DNA of 64,000 nucleotides, from the NCBI RefSeq assembly GCF_947172395.1, contig NC_069110.1, positions 8,252,127 to 8,316,126 of the forward strand, given 5' to 3'. Each line of letters starts with the position of its first letter. The stretch's first letter is position 1. The notes under the pieces are model-generated. The model saw only the letters and a program-made list of their open reading frames with translations, did no database searches and was not told the origin of the DNA. Positions 1 to 12,649 of the stretch are shown here, piece by piece. This DNA is from Bicyclus anynana (lineage: Eukaryota > Arthropoda > Insecta > Lepidoptera > Nymphalidae). The position numbers and the translations under genes were made by a program.

Positions 1-2360
1 TTCATAGAGTTATAATTAATTAATCAAATAATTAAATAACAATTAATATTATTGTATTTTAACGTACCGATATACCAGTTACGTGGGTTGTATACAACGA
101 ATGTTAATGTCATGTAACCATAATCATTCATTCAGCAATCGCTTGCGATCTGCGGGGTTTGACGGGAAAATATATCCTGCCACGTAGACATATTCTGCCG
201 TATTCTGCCATCTCATATACAGTAGACATCTGTCATGACCCATCTCTATGTATAGCCGTTAAAATATACTATGCTACTAAGTGAGCGTTGAACGAACGAA
301 CCACTCGTTGTTACAGATTTTGCTACTCAGTGTGAAATGCTCGCTAAAGAATGTTACATTACGACCTGTGACGCTACCTTAAAATGTGTGTACATATTGA
401 TATTTATTGTTACAAACAACTGAAATGTAACACTCTGCAAACCAGTCGTGCCCCGCAGGATTTGAATGTCGTGTTCAATGCTCACAACTCTTCGTTGTTC
501 TCAAATTTCAAAATGTGTATAAAATATAGCTGATCCTCCATCTAAAGCTCAAATCTCTAATTTCAATTTATATTGTTAAAACATATTGTGTATCTTGCGT
601 ATACATGTTCTAAAATTAGTTTTAATCTTATTGGCTGTAACCGTATATTGTATTTAATTTTGGTAATAAAGATATTAATGTGAGTGTTAGAAAAGTGAGT
701 ATTTTCTGTATACCTTCCTATTCTACAAGCGAAGGTGTTGAATAATCGATGCCGATGCATTGCCAATTTTCTATTTTATCATTAAATTATAAATAAAAGT
801 CATTACATATTTAAAACTAAACAAATATTATCACCCTATTATATATATATAGTATTTTTTTAAATACCACTTTACTATTGTCATGACATTGTAATTATTT
901 ATAACACCTACATAATGTTATATCTACAATTATTTACCTACAAATAAAGGCGTGTAGATGTGGAGGAGTCCTTTGTAGGAGAACTGGTTCGTAATGGATA
1001 ATGCTACAATTATTACAACATTAATCATTTAGTATGCAGAGCTGATGCAATGACTCCTTTGCAGTGTTGGGACCAATTCGCACACACTGGCAATTTCTAT
1101 GACACTTAATCCAGCATACATTTACTGCTTCACGTAAAAAATACAAGTTCGGTACCTAATACTAATACAGATCCTGTTGAGAATAAACAAACGTATGATT
1201 AATACACTAGAAAAATTTTACGCAATGAAATTCTTCATTTGGGTTTGTGGAGCTGATTGCTTTGTTAAATACTAAAAATAATAAGATGATTCCGCCCACT
1301 TAATACTCGTAAGTTTGTATCATCAACTTATATGTTAAGTGGAGGTAAACTAGCACGCTATATTATACATATTTATATTTAGGCATCTGACGTTAGAGCT
1401 ATGGATAACGACAATATCTGCAAAAGCAAAACTCTTTATTTCACTGGTACGCTGAAGTACACGAAAATATTTCAACAAGAGGAATAATTAAAATATTAGA
1501 AAGGAAAAATTAAAAAAAAACTAAGTGTTACCAATATTAGTAACTAATATTGTATGCTCGGGTTGTGTTAAAGATAATAATATTCACTTTAACAATAGTC
1601 AAAAAATAGGCGTGAAGTGTGCGCAGTGTCGAAGGATATTGTAGGTATTTTTACAAACCTTCATGTCTTGAAATACAAGTATCTACATTAGAAATTATTT
1701 TTCTATTACTTAATGCGTATTCGATAGTTTAAGACATCTGGTTTCGACAGGAATTGACTCTACCCCATCTCTGGCTATCTCGTAATATATTTTATTATAA
1801 TAATCTCACTAATATATTTATCATATGTAAATACAATTATAGGGAGGCATTAATTTTTTAATGTTAACATTTATTTTCGCTTTCATTATTTAGTATCATA
1901 TAAATAAGATCATTTAATTAGAATCAAGTAAATTCAAATAAAAAAACCTGCTGAACGAGAGATCGTTCCAAGATGATTAATAATGTTTGTGAAATTAAAA
2001 TGTAGGCATTACAATTTCAACACATTCCTAATACATATCGACATAATGTGAATATATTTTACTGTCCAACAAATATGTAAAAAAGTTTTATTAAATTTGC
2101 CCTAGTATAATTTATTTACGAGTATAACGCGTAAGTACGTATTATTTATTGTCTAAAATTTTAATAAAAATTTACTTCATCGATTAAAATCACTTAATAT
2201 ATATTATAATCACAAATTGCAAGAGGTGCATATTTTTTTCAATGCTGCATCAAAAAGATGACGTCCGTAGGCTATGTTACGTAAAAAATATAAGTTACAA
2301 TGGGAATGCGAATGACAGTTTCTTTCTGAGCAGCAATTTATGTCACCATTGCAATAAACA
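1..2360. other. AT-rich intergenic sequence, no gene recognised
   Basis: No reading frame here resembles a protein I know, and none has credible exon boundaries. The stretch is AT-rich, with stops in all frames and no clear repeat structure that I could delimit. It may contain decayed transposon sequence or distal regulatory DNA, but nothing in it can be called. Confidence 0.5.
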
Positions 2361-2380
2361 GAAATGTATTTTTATGTAAC

Positions 2381-2575
2381 ACTAGCGGACCCGGTCAAGC
2401 TTCGTTTTGACATAAGTGCACTTATTCTCTATCCCTACTCTACCCGTCTATACCTCTACCCCTACACTACCCTACCCTACCCCTATCCTACCCCTACCCT
2501 ACCCTACCCTACCCTACCCTACCCCTATCCTACCCCTACCCTACCCTACCCTACCCTACTCTACCCTACCCTATG
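2381..2575 (+). repeat. CCCTA-type minisatellite at the end of a dispersed element
   Basis: After 'actagcggacccggtcaagc' the sequence becomes an irregular array of CCCTA and CCCCTA units, with CTACCC, CTATCC and CTCTACC variants. The same adjoining motif and the same type of array recur in reverse at 19746-19945 and, more decayed, at 26261-26350. A related G-rich array ends in 'gcgggcgtccgctagt' at 33590-33755. The array is therefore probably internal to a mobile-element family rather than an independent satellite. It is not the TTAGG insect telomere repeat. Confidence 0.75.
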
Positions 2576-2738
2576 GGAAATAGAAAAGGGCAGTTTTTAG
2601 GGTTTTCCCGGAAATTATTTGATTTCTTCTCACCTTTTAAACCTTCCCTATACCTCCACGAACATTTCAAGACCAAGATAAGATAAATCCGTTAAGCCGT
2701 TCTCGAGTTTAAGCGAGACTAACGAACAACAATTCATT

Positions 2739-2739
2739 T

Positions 2740-2787
<48 letters not shown>
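2739..2787. repeat. (TA)n microsatellite
   Basis: A run of alternating TA of roughly 45 bases. Confidence 0.9.
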
Positions 2788-2788
<1 letters not shown>

Positions 2789-3890
2789 TAACCTTGAGAA
2801 ACATTATCAGACAGTGCCAGACTTCTCTCCGTAAAGAGAACGGAGATATGGAGTTTAGACCCACCACGATGTCATAATGCGGGTTAAATAACATATGTTA
2901 ATTATAATTACTTGGATTGACGGCATAATGTACCCTCAAAAATCAAAATTAAATTATTACAATTGGGCGTATATTTACGAGCACTTTCGAAAAATCAGGT
3001 ATTAATATTATTAGATAATGGTAATAATAATTGGTGGAAAACTTAAAATTCAGTTTGGAAAGAAAGGAATACTCAGTATCTCATATAGCCCGACCCAGGA
3101 TTCGGACCCAGGAGCTCATGATCCGAAAACACATAGGCTAATCATAAGACAGTTTTTGCAGAAGTAACCTATTATTAACAAATAACAATTAAAACCGGCC
3201 AAGTGGAAATTCAACTCACGCTCGTAAGGTTTACTCGTAAAACTATAGTGCACTGTTAAACGACATAAAATCACGTTTGTCTCTGTCGGATCTCTAAAAA
3301 AGAACGTTACTGTACATGCAAAATGTTCATCAAATCTAAACGTATTGCATCTACAAATCCATAAGCCACGCTAAGCTACGATGCAACGAAATAAATGAAG
3401 TGAAGGAAATATAGGGGTTTCCATAACTAAAAGCCTACGGACCACATCTTAATGTATGACATAAGACTAAGTTACATAAGAAGAATGCAAATGCAAACCT
3501 TTTCTTTCTGCGCAACTATTGCGATAAACAGATAGACTATGCTTGTGTAGCATTACCTTGGGAATAATATTTATAAATAATAACAAAACAGAACGTTTTT
3601 TATGCATGCAAAATGTCTATCAAATGTAAACGTTTTGCATCTAAGAATATACGCTACGCTAAGCTACGGATTGTAGCTGAATGCTACGAAATAAAAATAC
3701 ATGTGCGATCAGTTTTTTGGTTATATTCTATTCTTGCGATGACTTGCCGAAAGTCTCTGTTTTTTGGAAGATATTATATAATCATTAATATTAATATGAT
3801 AAAATATGTAAAAATATCATGGAATGCCATGATGTTTATTTATTTACCAATTTATTGTAAGTCTAATAATAATTTATTTATATGATGTAA

Positions 3891-3931
3891 TGATTAACTA
3901 GAGTAAAATATAATTTTACTCTAGTTAATCA
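3891..3931. repeat. Perfect hairpin, 19-bp arms, 3-nt spacer
   Basis: Left arm tgattaactagagtaaaat at 3891-3909, spacer ATA, and its exact reverse complement at 3913-3931. Confidence 0.9.
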
Positions 3932-4508
3932 TTTACTCTATATTTATAACGGTTTATAATACTCTAGTTTAGTTTTAAATAATTTATGATTAAGTATCTA
4001 CCTAAATAACCCCTCACATTAATATGTATTCAAAAATTTAAACAAAATAATAATGATCGCATATTGTGTCTATGATGAAAAACGTTTATTATTATTTGGT
4101 TTTAATCTAAAAATATTTGCATAAATGTCTCGCTCTATAAATGAAATCAATTCTGTAGGTACCTACGTAATAAATAATCAAAGACTTTTAGGCAGAAAGC
4201 CTCCTTTTTATGTAATTTTAAATGTTAAAATAAATGTTGATTAACATATCAAAACGTTGTTTTATTTATATGATTCCCTGCCCACAAAATGAGTTTTTTA
4301 ATCGCGAAGTCTCGACCTCATCTAGTATTCTGATTTATTTTTCCAATTCTACTAACACTGGTAGATATGAAAATTTGTTAGTTATTTTTTATCAAGTTTT
4401 TCACCTATTTACCGACAGTAGGTACCTGGTTTTAAGCATTGTTTAGAAATGTTTAACTTGAAATTATAGTTAGTTTTGAATGAATTTGAGTAAATTAAAC
4501 CTCATACA

Positions 4509-4555
4509 AACGCTTACGTCACTAGTAATAAAATATTACTAGTGACGTAAGCGTT
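4509..4555. repeat. Perfect hairpin, 22-bp arms, 3-nt spacer
   Basis: Arms at 4509-4530 and 4534-4555 are exact reverse complements around AAA. Each arm contains a TTACGTCA / TGACGTAA core (CRE-like). No adjacent gene suggests a regulatory role; a tiny mobile palindrome is as likely. Confidence 0.9.
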
Positions 4556-5666
4556 ATATTATAAACGTAACAACTGGATGGTAGAATTCAGTAAAATTTA
4601 AAAATAACCTTTCCATAACATCTACTAACAAAATATCAAGCGTGGCTTAAGAATCTTGAAGGTATAATATAGTCGTGCTGCATTCAGGGCGACTCAATTT
4701 TTGGAGAGCAGCGGGATCCAGCCACCTACAACCTTCAAAGCAAGCGCGTTCCATCCTAGACCTCATTATAGCTTTACATCAGACATGATTTTCAATCGCA
4801 AGCATCATTACCATATCATATCTGAACACGAAATAATTTTTAATTACTTCTGTTCAGATGTCTCGTCCTTGTCAATAAAACCTGTGTAAAAGAGTCAAAT
4901 ACAGAGAGAGAATGTGGTCAAGTACAGGGAGCTGTCAAATACAGGACGACGATTGTAATAGTTTGCGGCGCTCGTGCGTTAAAACTATTGATATGACAAA
5001 AAAAGATTATTACATAAATTATAGATTTTTTTTCTAGTTTAGTTTATTATAAAGCTATTTTGATCGTAAAATGAGTCTGAAAGAAGATATTGTCAAAAAA
5101 GAACACAAATATCGTACTATTTTGGAATTATGACTTAGAGAATCTAAAAATTTTAAAATGTTTTTCTGCATTCTATGCAAGTTTATTTAAAAAAAAATAC
5201 CTAGCAACTTTATCAGAATAGCAGTTTAAAAACAAGTGTGCCTTATTAACTTTCCAACGAGATATTAGAAATTTAAATATGTTGAAAAATAGCTGAGTAA
5301 TTGGACTTAAACGGGAATAAATGAAAAATCGTAATTTTTAAAACATAATGAATTTTCCCTGATCGATGGATTGGTAGTGGAGAATCTATCCCAGTGTCAG
5401 CAAGGTGACCCAACCTAACTGCGATGGGTAAACATTGGATGGAAAAACATGGAAGTTATATGTACATAAGAAGATCTTGACCAATGGCGTCTCGCCTGTG
5501 CCAAACAATGAAAATTTAAAGATTCGCATACTTAACTTAAAGCAAGTAAAATCAAAAACGTATTGTCTAGTGGTATTGTAAAACTTCAATCAAGGTCAAG
5601 ATTGTGTAATTGCCTTAGAAATAAGAACTCTTAAATCAGCTGTAAAGTAAAACTTAAATACTCATA

Positions 5667-5985
5667 AAAATTTTAATAAAAAAAATTCAACCGACTTCCA
5701 AGTCAAAAAATAACTTTAACTAAAAAGCAAAAAATAACATCCTACCTATGTGCTACCTACTGATCAGTTTGAAAGCGGTGCCAAGCCAGTGATGTTTTAA
5801 TTAAATACGTTTAAACTAAATTTCTGTGATTATTCCAGAAACAGCTTTAATTAAAACACGACACTGGCTTGGCACCGCCTTCAAACTGATCAGTAGGTAG
5901 CACATAGGTAGGATGTTATTTTTTGCTTTTTAGTTAAAGTTATTTTTTGACTTGGAAGTCGGTTGAATTTTTATTATTAAAATTT
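5667..5985. mobile_element. Foldback (long inverted-repeat) element
   Basis: Two arms of about 120-140 bp (about 5667-5806 and 5846-5985) are near-perfect reverse complements. They include 'caaccgacttccaagtc' at the outer end and 'gcaccgccttcaaactgatc' near the loop. The outer 'accgacttcc' motif recurs inverted at about 6840-6856, after the 130-bp array and an A-rich tract. The whole 5685-6857 block may therefore be one composite element. Relatives lie at 22885-23300 and 53640-53860. Confidence 0.8.
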
Positions 5986-6038
5986 TTATTTTTTTATTTT
6001 TAGTGTTAGCATACCCACTGCGTGTGTGTGTACAGTCA

Positions 6039-6560
6039 CAACCTATCTAAGTGGAAAGTTCTTATAAATACAAAATTATCAAGTCCAAACACAAGGTAGC
6101 TACTGTGAGCCGTCGAGGAGTTCTCTTCACTGTGCTTCGTCTTTATCAGCAGACCCTTAATACATTCGCAATCCATCTAGGTGGAAAGTTCTCATCGATA
6201 CAAATTTATCAAGTCCAAACACAAGGTAGCTACTGTGAACCGTCGAGGAGTTCTCTTCACTGTCCCTCGTCTTCATCATCAGACCCTTAATACAGTCACA
6301 ATCCATCTAGGTGGAAAGTTCTCATCAATACAAATTTATCAAGTCCAAACACAAGGTAGCTACTGTAAACCGTCGAGGAGTTCTCTTCACTGTCCCTCGT
6401 CTTCATCACCAGACCCTTAATACAGTCACAACCCATATAGGTGGAAAGTACTCATCAATACAAATTAATCAAGCCCAAACAAAAGGCGACTGCTGTAAAT
6501 CCTTGACGAGTTCCATCGTCTGTGTTTCGGCTCCATCATCAGACCAACTCCAAACCTTCA
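6039..6560. repeat. Tandem array, about 4 units of 130 bp
   Basis: Units begin near 6042, 6172, 6302 and 6432, each opening with 'ccatctaggtggaaagt' or a variant. The first three are closely similar and the fourth is diverged. A further diverged unit lies in reverse at about 9005-9160. Overlapping ORFs in the array are a by-product of the repeat and have no known domain. Confidence 0.85.
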
Positions 6561-6654
6561 TAAAATTGTAGTGGTTTAAAATACCTTATAGAAACACTAA
6601 CAAACGTACTAGCCGTCTCTACAACTTTCGAAAGTTCCCCTCAATTTCTCCAGG

Positions 6655-6770
6655 ATACCATCATCAGATCCTGACATGAAAAAAATGGGACCACCCTGGA
6701 AGTAAACCCTACAAAACAAAAAAAGAATTTTCAAAATCGGTCCATAATTGACGGAATTATCGCTGGACAT

Positions 6771-6809
<39 letters not shown>

Positions 6810-6858
6810 ATACATACAGCCGAACGTAGAACCTCCTCCTTTTTGGAAGTCGGTTAAA
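6655..6858 (-). mobile_element. End of a dispersed repeat ending in 'gaagtcggtt'
   Basis: Contains a pure A run (about 6776-6808) and ends 'cctcctcctttttggaagtc'. The same arrangement (AAAATGGGACCA..., A-rich, CCTCCTCCTTTTT) is seen at 23163-23301, next to another foldback copy. The two blocks are one transposon family. Confidence 0.65.
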
Positions 6859-6859
6859 A

Positions 6860-8100
6860 ATGAATAAGTTTTACGAAACACGATTTTTCGCTTAAATCTA
6901 CAAATCTTAATTTACAAACGATGCCCTATCGTTTGTAATCTTATTATTCTTATTTATTATTCTTCTTCTATATAATCTTATTATTCTTATTTATTAGAGT
7001 GTCAACAAACAAAAAACAACCATTAAATACCTATACTTTGAAGTAGCGTTTACAAACATGTCTTAAAAAAAGGAAAACAATGTATTTTCGAAATTAGACC
7101 TACCTAACCGGATCGTATGTCCTAGGTATATGTATTCGTCGCAAGTTAAATAAAAGCTTTTAAAAATAGGTCTATCTACAATAAATGAGATGCCATAAAA
7201 AAGACTTGTGTCGAATTCCGTAGATTAAGCACTAGCACTTTCATCCCTTATGAAATGCACAAAAATATCGATAGCGAATTCACAACGGAATTATTATGCA
7301 ATTTTTGATTTTCAATTAGGTACGTTTTTTAAGTTGGTTGGTTTTTTAATTACTACATAGCAATTACTACTTGTAGACTACAAGCCCTTGAAAAAAATTA
7401 CCTGTGAAATGAACCAACGAGAAAAACGCTTAGAAGGCTGTTACGATATCAGAAAATTACTCTGAGCACTATGCCGTCACTTCTGAGACGATATCTGAAT
7501 ATCTATGAACAATTGGTAAAATATGAAAGAGACCTTAATTATAGTGCGTAAAAAGAGCAACAAAAAAGTTTTATATCAATATTTTCGAATCTCAACGGAC
7601 AACAGAATTATTGTAAAAATACAGGATTTAAATCTTGTTTCAAGACGGCGGAAAATGTACATAGGAATTCTTGTTGAGAATTTGAGGTTAAGCTTCTTTA
7701 CGCTCTCCTCACGTCATAGCCAAAATTCACCTTTCTTGGTCTTGAGAGCAGGCAACCTATGATTTTTCAATTATTTTTGGGATATTATTTTACCTAGTGA
7801 ACGATATTTTTAAATAATAGATGAGTGAAGTTGACCAAAATCTTTCAGTTTTATATTTTAAAAAATTTAATATTTTTTATTGTTTGGACACAATTTAACT
7901 AGGCAACCTATCTGCAATGACTCAAGTATCATTTATTTATAATCTCAATTTAATAAGATGAGGGTGTATATTTCTTATGAAGAATCATGCATACATTTAT
8001 CAAACAAAATTTGTTTCGGCGTGCTTAACTAGATGGCGCTTTTTGAAATAATACCGCGCTCACGTTGTGTTTCCTGGAAAATATATGGTAACCGCCTCTC
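6860..8100. other. Gene-free stretch
   Basis: No supported gene or structured repeat seen. Short ORFs (for example near 7523-7762) lack domains. Confidence 0.45.
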
Positions 8101-8112
8101 CGTTGAACATTC

Positions 8113-8233
8113 GTGATATATGCAATCATAAAAACACACGCTGGTGTGAAACAGTTTATTAATTGTTGACAGGCGGCACGTGTCAACAAATTGACTGTTT
8201 TCACCAGTGTGTGTTTTAATAATTGCATATCTC
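8113..8233. repeat. Imperfect palindrome of about 120 bp (foldback MITE)
   Basis: 'gatatatgcaatcat...cacacgctggtgtgaaacag' is matched in reverse by 'ctgttttcaccagtgtgtg...attgcatatctc'. The arms are about 50 bp around GACAGGCGGCACGTGTC. The two antiparallel ORFs lying across it are artefacts of the palindrome. Confidence 0.75.
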
Positions 8234-8297
8234 ACAAAAAAAATAATAATAAAATAAGACTGCGTCGGACTTCATGTCGAACGTCGACGCGGTGAAA

Positions 8298-8660
8298 TAA
8301 TACTAGCGGGACGCCCGCGACTTCGTTCCCGAACTGGTGAACTATTCTGTATTACAAAACAAACCTCGTGAAACCATTGATTTTGTGTTATGAAAAGAAA
8401 AGTAACCTTTGTTTTGCTCTAAGGTCTATTTATCCATACTTCCATATTTAAATTATTATAAATGCCAACGTAGGCCTGTGTGTCTGTATGTTACCTTTTC
8501 ACGATTTAACCACGAACCAATCAAGATGAATTTTGGTACAGAGATAAATGGGACCTTGGAGCAAAATATAGGCAACTTTTTAGCCGACTTCACAAATAGT
8601 TCTCAATTCGACCTACAATATTTTTTTTATGTGTTCGCACATAACTTCATCGTATGAGTG
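8298..8660 (+). mobile_element. RTE-like non-LTR element fragments
   Basis: 'actagcgggacgcccgcgac' at about 8304 and 'ttataaatgccaacgtaggc...cacgatttaaccacgaaccaatc...tttggtacagag' resemble decayed ends of a very common lepidopteran element. Similar text occurs at 61141-61526 and 59130-59460. No intact coding sequence remains. Confidence 0.55.
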
Positions 8661-8738
8661 GTCGAGTCTGATGATTCTTTTTTTGTTAGAAAGGAGATAT
8701 TCCAAGGGTGGTACCATGATAATGAAACCAGGATCAGA

Positions 8739-8918
8739 GGGCCCAGTGGCAGTTTGATACTGTTACTATCGCGTTAATGTAAACGCGAATTTCTAAGGGA
8801 TTGAAACAGCGCCATCTAGTGGCACTACTGCACAACTGTTTCAATTCCATATAAAATCGCGTTTACGTTAACGTGATAGTAACAGTATGAAAATATTGAA
8901 AACTCCCACTAGGCACAC
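8739..8918 (+). mobile_element. MITE of about 180 bp, copy 1
   Basis: Terminal inverted sequence 'gggcccagtggcag...atactgttactatcgcgttaa' is mirrored by 'ttaacgtgatagtaacagta...cccactaggc'. The centre holds 'gcgccatctagtggcactac'. A second copy at 21449-21628 has the same layout and length. Confidence 0.85.
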
Positions 8919-8999
8919 TGATGATGGAATTCTTGAGAAATCGAGAACTTTCAAAATAGTAGGGGCAGCCAGTGCATTTCTTGATTTTTTATTATTTCA

Positions 9000-10100
9000 A
9001 AGAACTTAAATTTAATGAAGGTCTGGAGTCGATCTGATGATGGAGCCGAAACACAGACGAGGAAACTCCCCAACAGTTTACCTTGTGGTTGGGCTTGATT
9101 AATTTGTATTGATAAGAACTTTCTACCTACATGGGTTGTGACTGTCGTTAAGGGTCTGGTCATAGATAATACACTATATTCGGATGGAGACGAAGGACAC
9201 TTAAGCCACCTCCTGTTTTCCTACCATTAGGGTAAGAATTGTTTTTTTTTTTTAATTTATGTGGGACTATCATCTTCGGAATGTATTCCTTCTAACAAAA
9301 TTGGAGTGCATGGGCTTATTAAGCCCATTGAACTCATGAGTTCATATCATAGATTAATATGTAGAGTGGTTGGTATGCTTTACTAAACTAAAATAAAACT
9401 CCAATTAAAGAATGAATCAAACTTTATTTAATTCAAAGAATAACATCTTTGTATATTTAAATGTTAACGTAAATAAAAAGAGTTATACATGCAACATTAT
9501 TGAATGGAGTAAAGTTTATCCAGGACTTCCCTGAATAGAATGTAATATTTTACTTGGACCCGCTTTACTCCAAACAATTAACATGAACAATTATAAAATT
9601 CAAGACTACGAAGATATACGAGAGCAGATTCATAAATTAAACACAATTAGACACAGGAATAACTTCAAGTAAATCACAATAAAAACCTCATTGAGAAATA
9701 CAATAATCAAGTAGAGAATCAAATCTAGAAATATTATTAATCAAAAATAATGAAATGGAATGAGAAACAATACCACAACAATGATGTTGTCTAATCTCAT
9801 TCTTACCTTACGTTCATAAACAGAAGCAAACATAAACGTGTCTAAGACACCACGTGATCGCTCTAGTACAACAAATATCATATACAAAAGATATGCCAAT
9901 GTCAAATTTATTTTTGGGCTTTACTTCGAAACTGTTAATAACAAAAACACTCGTAGTAAGACATAATCGTCACAGCGATGTGACATCGCTAATTTCCATT
10001 ACAATTATGTTGTTAGTGACATTTTATTTTTGGCATCACATAGAAATGATGTTCAAATTCTAACAAAACTTGTTAAGGATAATATTCGCCGGAGTTGCAT
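9000..10100 (-). mobile_element. Possible old LTR-like or other dispersed repeat block
   Basis: About 9000-9165 is a reversed diverged unit of the 130-bp array. Between 9361 and 10065 the minus strand begins TGTTAGAATTTG, contains AATAAAG and ends CACTCTACA, as a solo LTR would. I found no flanking target-site duplication, so this is only a possibility. Confidence 0.25.
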
Positions 10101-12245
10101 CGACGAATATAAAATAGCGGAATCACACTCCGTGACGTCATTTTCGCTCGTCAAATAAGATCCAAGCGTCGGCATAAGGCCTTACATCAAATGTTACACT
10201 CTATGCCAATCGGTTCAAAACATGCGAAATGGCATTTGTACTAATCTGTTAATATCTCTATGTACATTTACTATATGATATAGCGATGTAGGAGTAAAAT
10301 ATTGTTATTCCTTATTAATGAGGATTACTATGTATGCTTATAATAAATCTAACAAATATTGATAACATCTATAAACGCCCGGTTCTGTCAATTATGTAAT
10401 CTCGGTGTAAGAATCATAATATCAGCCACTACATGGCTTTTTTATCGCTTTTTCGTTGTTATGGACATTGAACATGGTGATTTCAACGAAATGACCTTGA
10501 CAACGTCATTTTACATTAAATGGCTGCGATTTTTTTACGATCATCAAATAATAAAATAAACTACATTAATTAACAGTGTCTCGTTTAAATAACGTTACTG
10601 CTTGCTACCATTAATATACTAATGCCACTTTACCTAAAATGACGATAATTCTGTCATTTCGTTGAAAAATGCGACGTTTCTGTTAGTTACATCAGCGTGG
10701 CCTATTTGTATTTTAATAAATACAAACCAATACTTTATAAAGCTAATATTAGTGACAAATTAAAGTTATGAGTATATTAAATGAACCAGTCGTTAGTGTT
10801 ACAATCCAAAATAAACATTACGATTATATTAAAATATTTAATACAAATATAAAGCGCTTTCACGGATACCTTCACAATCATTTATTGCTACAACCTTAGT
10901 TTTATTTTACTTAGTAAATAAAGCATGTTTAGTTTAATAAGATAATCTCTAAATATAGCCTGTGTGTATATAAAGTCTATAGCAAAATACTCTATTTTTG
11001 TTATCAAGTGTTTTTTTAGTAAATAATATGTTCACTCTTAAAAGTTACGTAAAACTGATCCCTTATTCGTTTAGACATTGGAATTGTAATCTTACTTATG
11101 CGCGAAATCTAATTTTACGACATCAAATGCTGAATCAAGTTTACCGTAAGATATTGCAATAGCACGTATATAAAGATTTGGAAGTCACAACGAACAAGAG
11201 CTAAGGCTAAGTGCGACACATTTTGAAAATATATCTATGAATCTTGAAGTGATCGAAATGATTACCTAATTGGAAAACGACAAGATCTAAGTAGAGATCT
11301 AGATGCGCATCAAGAAAAAAGGAAAAGGAGATGGTCCAAAATTGTATGGAGCCCAGGATCAGTCATTGTACCCTGGCGGAAATAAAAGAAAATATTTTAC
11401 AAATCTACGAATTTACTTTAATTCTTTCGAAATAATATTCATTCTCTCCCAAAAAATGCAACACTAATATGAGTAATAATGGCGGATTGATGACGTTTTC
11501 AATTCAGTAGTCGATTTGACGTTTGCTGTCAATTGTCATGTCAGTAGTTAGTTGCTATATGGGATGAGCGCCATCATAATATAACTCAAAAACTTGGGTT
11601 TTAATTTTATTTATTTATTTTTATTTTGTTAGATTTATTCACTTATTTAGATTTTAATAAAATCCCTGAAATAGACCATCTCCTTTAGTTTACATTTTAC
11701 GTCCCAAAACAACGAAAGGGACAGCATAAATATAGTTCTCTCTTTTTTACTATGGGACAAAAGAAAACAGTATGTTTCTGGAATAAGTACCATGTCATTT
11801 TCTAAAAATCTAATTTTGAAAAAACACACTGCTTTTGGTGCACGATAAGATTTCATACTAACGTTTACGAATAGGGGCGCGAATGCACTCAATGCATTTA
11901 GTGTCCCTGACAGATTCAGGTACCTCGTAAATGAGTAAATAATACAAACAAATTAACTCTAAACAACTCCATTTTTAGTATAAGCAAACGTATGTATGAC
12001 ATGAAGATTTTTACTTGCCTACAACTTTTCATTAAAATTATTTAATATCAATGCTAAACAAGAAACATTAAAATAACTGGGCATCTTATAATTGTACACA
12101 ATAACAAATATAGCTTACATACGTAAAAAAGCATCATAACTTCGCTTATATGTATGGAATGTTCTAAGCAACAGTCAATACAGAAATGTCTAAGATTTAA
12201 TCGTGGTAATTATTACTTAGTACGTAGGTACATCTATAATGCTTA
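10100..12245. other. Gene-free stretch
   Basis: No exon with matching splice phase or recognisable protein was found. The sequence is AT-rich and not obviously tandemly repeated. Confidence 0.45.
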
Positions 12246-12253
12246 GTTGATGT

Positions 12254-12640
12254 CAGTGGCGTAGCGTGACTTGGAAGAAGCCTGTATCTTTGTTGGGGAG
12301 GCCCAAATTATTTTTTAAATAAAGAAACAAAAATGGTCTTTAAAAAAAATATTACAGTAACTGCGAACCAAAAAGTTGAAAACATCCTACATAGGTTATA
12401 TGTAGGATGTTTCCATTCTTTTGAGCGCAAGCTTAATCAAGGAAAAATAGGGATTAGTTTTTTTACTTTTTTTATTTCTGAAGTGAAAACTGCAGTTTGT
12501 TTGTTTATGCCCTGGGAAGCACCAGATTGTGAATAACATTGTAGTAATTTTTGAACACGTAAGTAATATTGGGGCCGTCAGTTGTAGTCCGAGGGCACCA
12601 TAACATTGCTACGGCTGATACGGCATTAGCTACGCCCCTG
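12254..12640. mobile_element. hAT-type MITE, 387 bp
   Basis: Ends 'cagtggcgtagcg' and 'agctacgcccctg' form imperfect terminal inverted repeats. The flanks 12246-12253 (gttgatgt) and 12641-12648 (gttgtcgt) match at 6 of 8 positions, fitting a decayed 8-bp hAT target duplication. Inside lies a 14-bp palindrome (12380-12412). A related end, 'caggggcgtagctat', occurs at 30541. Confidence 0.7.
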
Positions 12641-12649
12641 GTTGTCGTC

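Larger units (their letters stand above)
2790..5660. other. Gene-free stretch with two short perfect palindromes
   Basis: No supported gene. Repeat-like AT-rich DNA carrying the two perfect hairpins listed separately at 3891-3931 and 4509-4555. Short open frames here lack domains and consistent splice sites. Confidence 0.5.

Noticed and set aside
2381..2575. Interstitial telomere repeat
   Set aside because: The unit is CCCTA/CCCCTA, not the insect TTAGG/CCTAA repeat, and it is attached to a mobile-element end.
6051..6571. Three staggered overlapping ORFs that look like a repeat-protein family
   Set aside because: They are the same 130-bp tandem unit read in successive frames. There is no domain, and the copies end wherever a stop occurs.
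9361..10065. Solo LTR of a retrotransposon
   Set aside because: TG...CA ends and AATAAAG are present on the minus strand, but no target duplication or second LTR was found. Kept only as a low-confidence note.
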